From Saprospiraceae bacterium (GTDB lineage: Bacteria > Bacteroidota > Bacteroidia > Chitinophagales > Saprospiraceae), in the NCBI GenBank assembly GCA_019187225.1, contig JABAQQ010000042.1:60451-124450 (forward strand): a DNA stretch of 64,000 nucleotides. The letters are read 5' to 3'. The notes beneath the pieces are model-generated. The model was not told the origin of the DNA and did no database searches. It saw only the letters and a program-made list of their open reading frames with translations. Both the position numbers and the translations under genes were made by a program. How positions within the stretch are numbered: the stretch's first letter is position 1; each line of letters starts with the position of its first letter. Positions 61,770 to 64,000 of this stretch are shown here, piece by piece.

Positions 61770-63878
61770 TTAATCCACAATCGTTACATCTCCGTACATA
61801 ATGATCTGCTGACCGCTGAACAGCTCAATTTCGGCCCACCAAACGAAAACCGCAGGATTCATGGGTTGCTCACGGAAGAAACCGTTCCAACCCAGATTTT
61901 CATCGTTTGGCTGGATGTTGTCATTGCGAAAAACCATATCCCCCCAACGGTCGAATATCTGGAGGGTTTTGATATTCTTTACTGTATTCGGCGAGGCGAA
62001 GATGAGGAACTTGTCGTTCCAGCCGTCTTCCCTGTGAGGGCTAAAGGCATTGGGCGCCCAAATATGGGGGTTGTCTACCTTCACGCGAATACTGGCGAGA
62101 TCGGAACAGCCGTCTATGCTGATGACCTCCACTGTATAAAGTATGCTGCTGAATGGTTTCGCCGTCATTTCATACGGCCAATCAGTCGGTGTCAATGTTT
62201 CATAAGGCGTCCAGATAATGGTATCTATCTGATTCAGCGGTAGATTGAAGGATACTTTCAGTGTGGTTGAGTCACCGAAAGCCAGCGATATCTCCGGGGC
62301 AGTTGTTACGACAGGCTGCACTGGCTCGGTGAAAGTAAGTGTTTGTTCATATTCACAGCCAAAAGCATCCTGAATGACCAGTTGATATTGACCCGGATCT
62401 ATATCTTCAAACTGGTTGGCTGTACCAAAGGTATTGCCACCGTCAATGGAATAAAGATATGGACCGAAACCGCCATGTACTTCCACGATTTTCACCAATC
62501 CCGGCTTGCTTTTACAACCGGGTGGTTCGACATATAGCTCCAGGCTATTGGGGTAATTTGTATTTTCGATCACCTGTACATAATCAGTAGCGGTGCAGCC
62601 GTTTGCCGTATTGGTCACGAGCAGGAAATAATTGCCGATGGCATTCACCAGCGGATCTGCAGACGTCGGATCGGTAATAATATTCCCGTCCGGTGTGGTC
62701 CAGAAATAACTGAATCCGGGTCCGGCAGACGAGCCGCTCGCATCCAGATGGCCCTCAGTCACCGAACAAGCCAAGGAGAATCCTTCGCCCGCGTCGGCGA
62801 CCGGCGCCTCAATATCCTGTGGTACAATTACTTCGGATGAGGAAGAGCAGCCATTGTCATTATTGAATATCTGCAATTGATAATTGCCGGCCTGATTTAC
62901 TGTTGGTGAAAGGGTGTTGTTTCCCGACATAATGCCGGGTCCGTTCCAAACATACGAATATTCATTTCCCTGGGCACTGACACTGGCGTCGATTGTGACA
63001 GACAATATATTACAGGTCAAAATATCCGGTTGTACTACGGACACGAAGGGAGTGCCCAGGTCGGTTGGCACCAACACTTCAGCGGTCGCCGTACAGCCGT
63101 TGTACAGGTCAGTGACCAGCAAAGTGTATAACCCGCCTGCGTTCACCACCGGTGTTGGGCTGTCGGAGCCGGAAACAATAGAACCATCCGTTGTTGTCCA
63201 GGAATAGGATAAGCCGGCGCCACTCCCGGACACCCCGTTCCCATTGAGCGTCAAATGACTTATCATACAGGTAATAGTTCCCGAATTGTCAGGACTCACA
63301 CTTGGCGGGTCAACACTTTCATGCACTGTTACCACAGCTGACTGACTGCAACCATTTACGCTGTTGGTCACTAAGAGGGTATAATCGCCCGCTGCACCCA
63401 CTGTCGGCGACAGAGAATTCCCGCCGCCGATGATCTGTCCGTTGGCGGTTGTCCATTGATAATTGAACATACTGCCGGTACTGCTGCCATTTCCGTTCAG
63501 TGTAACCATTTGGGTGGAACAAGTCATTATCTCCGGCGCCACGGCGGCAGCCAATGGCGGTGTAATGTCCTGTGATACCAGAACGGAAGCCTCGCTTGTA
63601 CACCCGTTACTGAGGTCTGTCACCTGGATCGTGTATATTCCCGGAGCGCTGATCTCCGGCTGCAACGTTGTTTCACCGGATAAAATTTGTCCGTCGAGGG
63701 TTGACCAATTGTACACAAACTGACTGCCTGTGCTGCTTCCCGCTCCGTTCAATTGGGCGTTGGGCAAAGCACAGGTCAACGCAACCGAATCACCCGCAAC
63801 TGCCAGAGGTTCCGCGATATCTTGTTCTACCTCGACGGTTACCGTGGCCGTGCATTTGTTGATCGTATTGCTTATCAA
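61770..63878 (-). pseudogene. C-terminal part of a T9SS type-B adhesin, cut by an insertion sequence
   Basis: About 702 residues remain on the minus strand. They hold five repeats of about 84 residues (for example NGNGSSTGSMFNYQWTTANG, YTLLVTNSVNGCSQSAVV), each an Ig/PKD-like fold with a conserved NGC. An SprB-like module (VEVHGGFGPYLYSIDGG) and a type-B sorting domain (IWAPNAFSPHREDGWNDKF, FDRWGDMVFRNDN, NPAVFVWWAEIELFSG) follow. The frame starts mid-repeat at ISNTINKCTATV, with only a TTG; just upstream the homology stops and a TGA appears. The intact gene probably continued across the inserted element beyond the window. Confidence 0.8.
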
Positions 63879-64000
63879 TGGTTCGTGAATAAATCAAGCG
63901 GCCATTTGGACATAAGTAGTTGAAAATAAGAGTTCTTTGATTTTAGGGTTGTTTTTAATTTCGGTTGGGTTGAGGTTCAAGGCGATCGAAAATCGTTCGA
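63879..64000 (-). mobile_element. Right end of a probable insertion sequence with transposase C-terminus
   Basis: An open frame enters from the right edge on the minus strand and stops at TGA (63894-63896). It reads ERFSIALNLNPTEIKN, then KELLFSTTYVQMAA. The last 15 bases to the adhesin break (63879-63893, plus strand TGGTTCGTGAATAAA) are probably the terminal repeat. The position of the stop close to the junction is typical of IS elements. The family was not identified from this short piece. Confidence 0.5.

Overview
The window comes from a Bacteroidota genome, most likely the Saprospiria (Saprospiraceae, Haliscomenobacter or Lewinella-like); the class is inference. Evidence: at least six proteins end in type IX secretion (T9SS) sorting domains of type A or B; a PorP/SprF protein sits beside an OmpA/PD40 protein; Bacteroidota-type -7 promoter boxes (TAnnTTTG) precede several genes; there are no strong Shine-Dalgarno sequences; and a DUF2795 protein and a LytTR two-component pair are present. 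No rRNA, tRNA, CRISPR array or prophage was seen. One insertion-sequence end lies at the right edge.

Layout. 0-2.5 kb: LytS-like kinase, LytTR regulator and the start of a third gene, all on the minus strand. 2.7-5.2 kb: pterin genes (PTPS-like, folE) and a membrane glycosyltransferase-like protein. 5.4-8.4 kb: a 1017-residue secreted protein made mostly of 11-residue helical repeats. 8.5-23.2 kb: housekeeping genes (P-loop kinase, HtrA protease, dapF, a degenerate NAPRTase-like protein, photolyase, methyltransferase, AsmA protein, RNase D, fused oligopeptide ABC ATPase, Sua5/YrdC). 23.3-27.8 kb: two convergent paralogous T9SS type-B surface proteins. 27.8-35.5 kb: hydrolase, SMP-30-like lipoprotein, Nudix, DUF1573, TauE/SafE exporter with a structured leader, bipA, queA, DUF2795. 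35.6-50.6 kb: a secretion and surface region with an M36-like metalloprotease whose start codon is out of frame across a C8 tract, two type-A-sorted proteins, a 1419-residue repeat protein with an S74 chaperone domain, a type-B protein, a PorE-like OmpA protein and PorP. 50.9-56.7 kb: glycosyltransferase 9, nucleotidyltransferase, dut, a TPR membrane protein, an ECF sigma factor with a small membrane protein. 57.3-64 kb: a CotH-like secreted protein, lysA-like gene, an aminoacyl-tRNA-protein transferase-like gene, a coiled-coil membrane protein, and a type-B adhesin cut by the IS end.

The signal that ordinary annotation does not explain is a set of intergenic hairpins. Each consists of a short unit of about 6-11 bases repeated in tandem on one arm and answered by its reverse complement on the other, with a different unit at most loci (GGATTnC, CGGGTTTA, GGGTTTGA, TTGGACTG, GGACGGT and others). 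At least ten occur in 64 kb, usually starting or ending within a few bases of a stop codon and often filling the gap between convergent genes. Some single arms have been absorbed into coding sequence. Other notable items are the probable phase-variable or frameshifted metalloprotease start, the long structured leader of the TauE/SafE gene, a perfect 20-bp hairpin overlapping the queA promoter, and the hendecad-repeat protein.
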